Positions 62,622 to 64,000 of a DNA stretch of 64,000 bases are shown in pieces. The DNA comes from Omphalotus guepiniiformis (lineage: Eukaryota > Basidiomycota > Agaricomycetes > Agaricales > Omphalotaceae). The stretch lies in assembly GCA_028554645.1 (NCBI GenBank), contig JAQOOI010000019.1, forward strand, positions 1,054,001 through 1,118,000. Direction: 5' to 3'. The first letter of the stretch is position 1; each line of letters opens with the position of its first letter. The translations under genes and the position numbers were made by a program. The notes beneath the pieces were generated by a model that saw only the letters and a list, made by a program, of their open reading frames with translations, had not been told where the DNA came from and made no database searches.

Positions 62622-64000
62622 CCTATTGATACATATCAAACTGAAGCAGATTGGGCTGTTTCACATCATATCAGATGCTCTCGTGTGCTATCGTCACTCA
62701 CTCAGATGCTCTTGCGTGCTATCGTCACTCACTCAGATGCTCTTGCGCGCTATCATCACTCACTCAGATGCTCTCATGCGCTATCGTCACTCACTCAGTT
62801 GCTCTTGCACACTATCATCACTCACTCAGATGTGCTATCATCACTCACTCAGGTGTGCTATCGTTACTCACCTAGTTGCTCTCATGTGCCATTGCCAGTG
62901 AGCAATCTAAGCAAGTAATATGTAAAGGAGTGTAGTGAAATTAGTGCTATCAGCTAAATCAGAGCAATCTAAGCAAGTAATATGTAAAGGAGTGTAGTGA
63001 AATCAGTCACAAACTATTAGGATGCTATAAGCTAAATCAGTTCAAGTAACATGTAAAGGAGTGTAGTATAATCAGACACATACTGTTATGATACTGTGAA
63101 CCAAATCAGAGCAATCAGAGCAAGCAATACTTGAATGAGTTGTTACCTTTCTAATCATCAGGTGTGGTCATGTCACTCAATGAGGCTTTCTTTCTGGAAT
63201 GGTTTAAACCTTTAGATGGCAACAACTCCACACATTGGTTACCCAATAGTGTTAGGATGTGGCAACTTAACAACTGAACTGCTTAAACAAGGCTAGGAAG
63301 TAATGCAGATTCTAACATAGTTGCCTTTGAGTCTAGTTTGTGGAGCACTCAGTCTTTCTAGTCACTAGTGCACTTTATAACAAATAGTAATGTGAAAATC
63401 TACTCATCCTTATTGGAATCATTATCCCACTTCTGGTTTTGTACATATCACTTGCTCTGATTGACCTTTAGCCATAATAGTTCTTTTCAGTTGAACTACA
63501 TCCATTTATGTATCACTTGCTCTGATTGCTCTGATCTAGCATATAGCATTATATTTAATCTCTGATGTTACTACACTCATTTATATATTGCCTGCTCTGG
63601 TTGCTCTGATTTGGCTTATAGTATCATAACAGTATGTGTCTAGTTGTACTACACTCCTTTACATGTTACTTGAACTGATTTAGCTTATAACATCCTAATA
63701 GTTTGTGACTGATTTCACTACACTCCTTTATATATTACTTGCTTAGATTGCTCTGATTTAGCTGATAGCACTAATTTCACTACACTCCTTTACATATTAC
63801 TTGCTTAGATTGCTCACTGGCAATGGCACATGAGAGCAACTAGGTGAGTGACGATAGCACACCTGAGTGAGTGACGATAGCACATCTGAGTGAGTGACAA
63901 TAGCGTGCGAGAGCATCTGAGTGAGTGACGATAGTGTGCGAGAGCATCTGATATGATGTGAAACAGCCTAATCTGCTTCAGCTTGATATGTATCAATGGG
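62622..64000. mobile_element. Large fold-back element with nested tandem repeats
   Basis: Left arm 62622 to about 63130; right arm about 63540 to the window end. The arms are inverted copies: cctattgatacatatcaaac at the left matches the reverse complement of 63981-64000. Each arm begins with a short unique tip, then repeats of about 30 bp (tgctatcgtcactcactcag; about seven on the left, four on the right). Then come units of about 55-75 bp built on aagcaagtaatatgtaaagg. A loop of about 400 bp lies between. No transposase frame is present; frames through the short repeats are artefacts. The right tip may continue past the window, so element ends and target-site duplication cannot be fixed. Confidence 0.8.

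Noticed and set aside
62586..62918. Three 74-110 codon plus-strand frames rich in HSDAL/RYRHSLRC repeats
   Set aside because: Simple translation of the 30-bp units in the left fold-back arm; mirrored on the right arm in the opposite strand.

Overview
The window reads as a gene-dense stretch of a mushroom-forming basidiomycete (Agaricomycetes) nuclear genome. Evidence: almost every gene is split by many short introns of about 48-65 nt with GT..AG ends and CTRAY-like branch sites; there are class I hydrophobins, fungal cytochrome P450s, a DUF3433-type membrane protein and single-pass PPxY membrane proteins; and the right edge carries degenerate MULE and Ty1/copia pieces. Species cannot be named from sequence alone. 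Gene models were joined by eye from reading frames and splice sites, so exon ends may be off by a few bases.

Layout. 0.1-10.7 kb: a tiny Cys-rich N-myristoylation-type protein, four class I hydrophobin genes on the minus strand (932, 7176, 8754 and 10095), each with a TATA box 60-85 bp upstream of its ATG, and beta-tubulin between the first and second. 12.7-18.9 kb: a DUF3433-type polytopic membrane protein and, divergently, an EamA/DMT-type transporter with a GT..GG intron. 19.0-24.0 kb: two tandem P450 genes of one family. 24.8-28.8 kb: a PPxY single-pass membrane protein and a three-finger C2H2 protein. 29.9-30.4 kb: a 167-bp unit repeated three times. 30.8-33.8 kb: a BAR-domain protein and a casein kinase 1. 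37.9-46.5 kb: an 832-residue protein with a mitochondrial-type N terminus, EAF3/MRG15, a one-cysteine Prx5-type peroxiredoxin, a polytopic membrane protein and proteasome beta7 (PRE4). 48.5-50.3 kb: a second copy of the PPxY membrane protein. 51.8-57.3 kb: PRP43 helicase and a CDC3-type septin sharing a 177-bp divergent promoter, then a short VPS51. 58.9-64 kb: repeat-rich margin with a broken MULE transposase (SWIM finger), a copia LTR, a copia RNase H relic, a TCTG microsatellite and a large fold-back built of nested tandem repeats that reaches the window end.

Most core genes are independent housekeeping units: chromatin (EAF3), splicing (PRP43), septin and tubulin cytoskeleton, proteasome, vesicle tethering (VPS51), membrane bending (BAR) and signalling (CK1). 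The accessory content is in duplicated families: hydrophobins that coat hyphae and fruit bodies, paired P450s, and the PPxY membrane pair. No defence island, CRISPR array or complete autonomous mobile element was found. The most unusual items are the fold-back, the GT..GG intron, the conserved PPxY tail in two dispersed paralogues and the recent 167-bp array.
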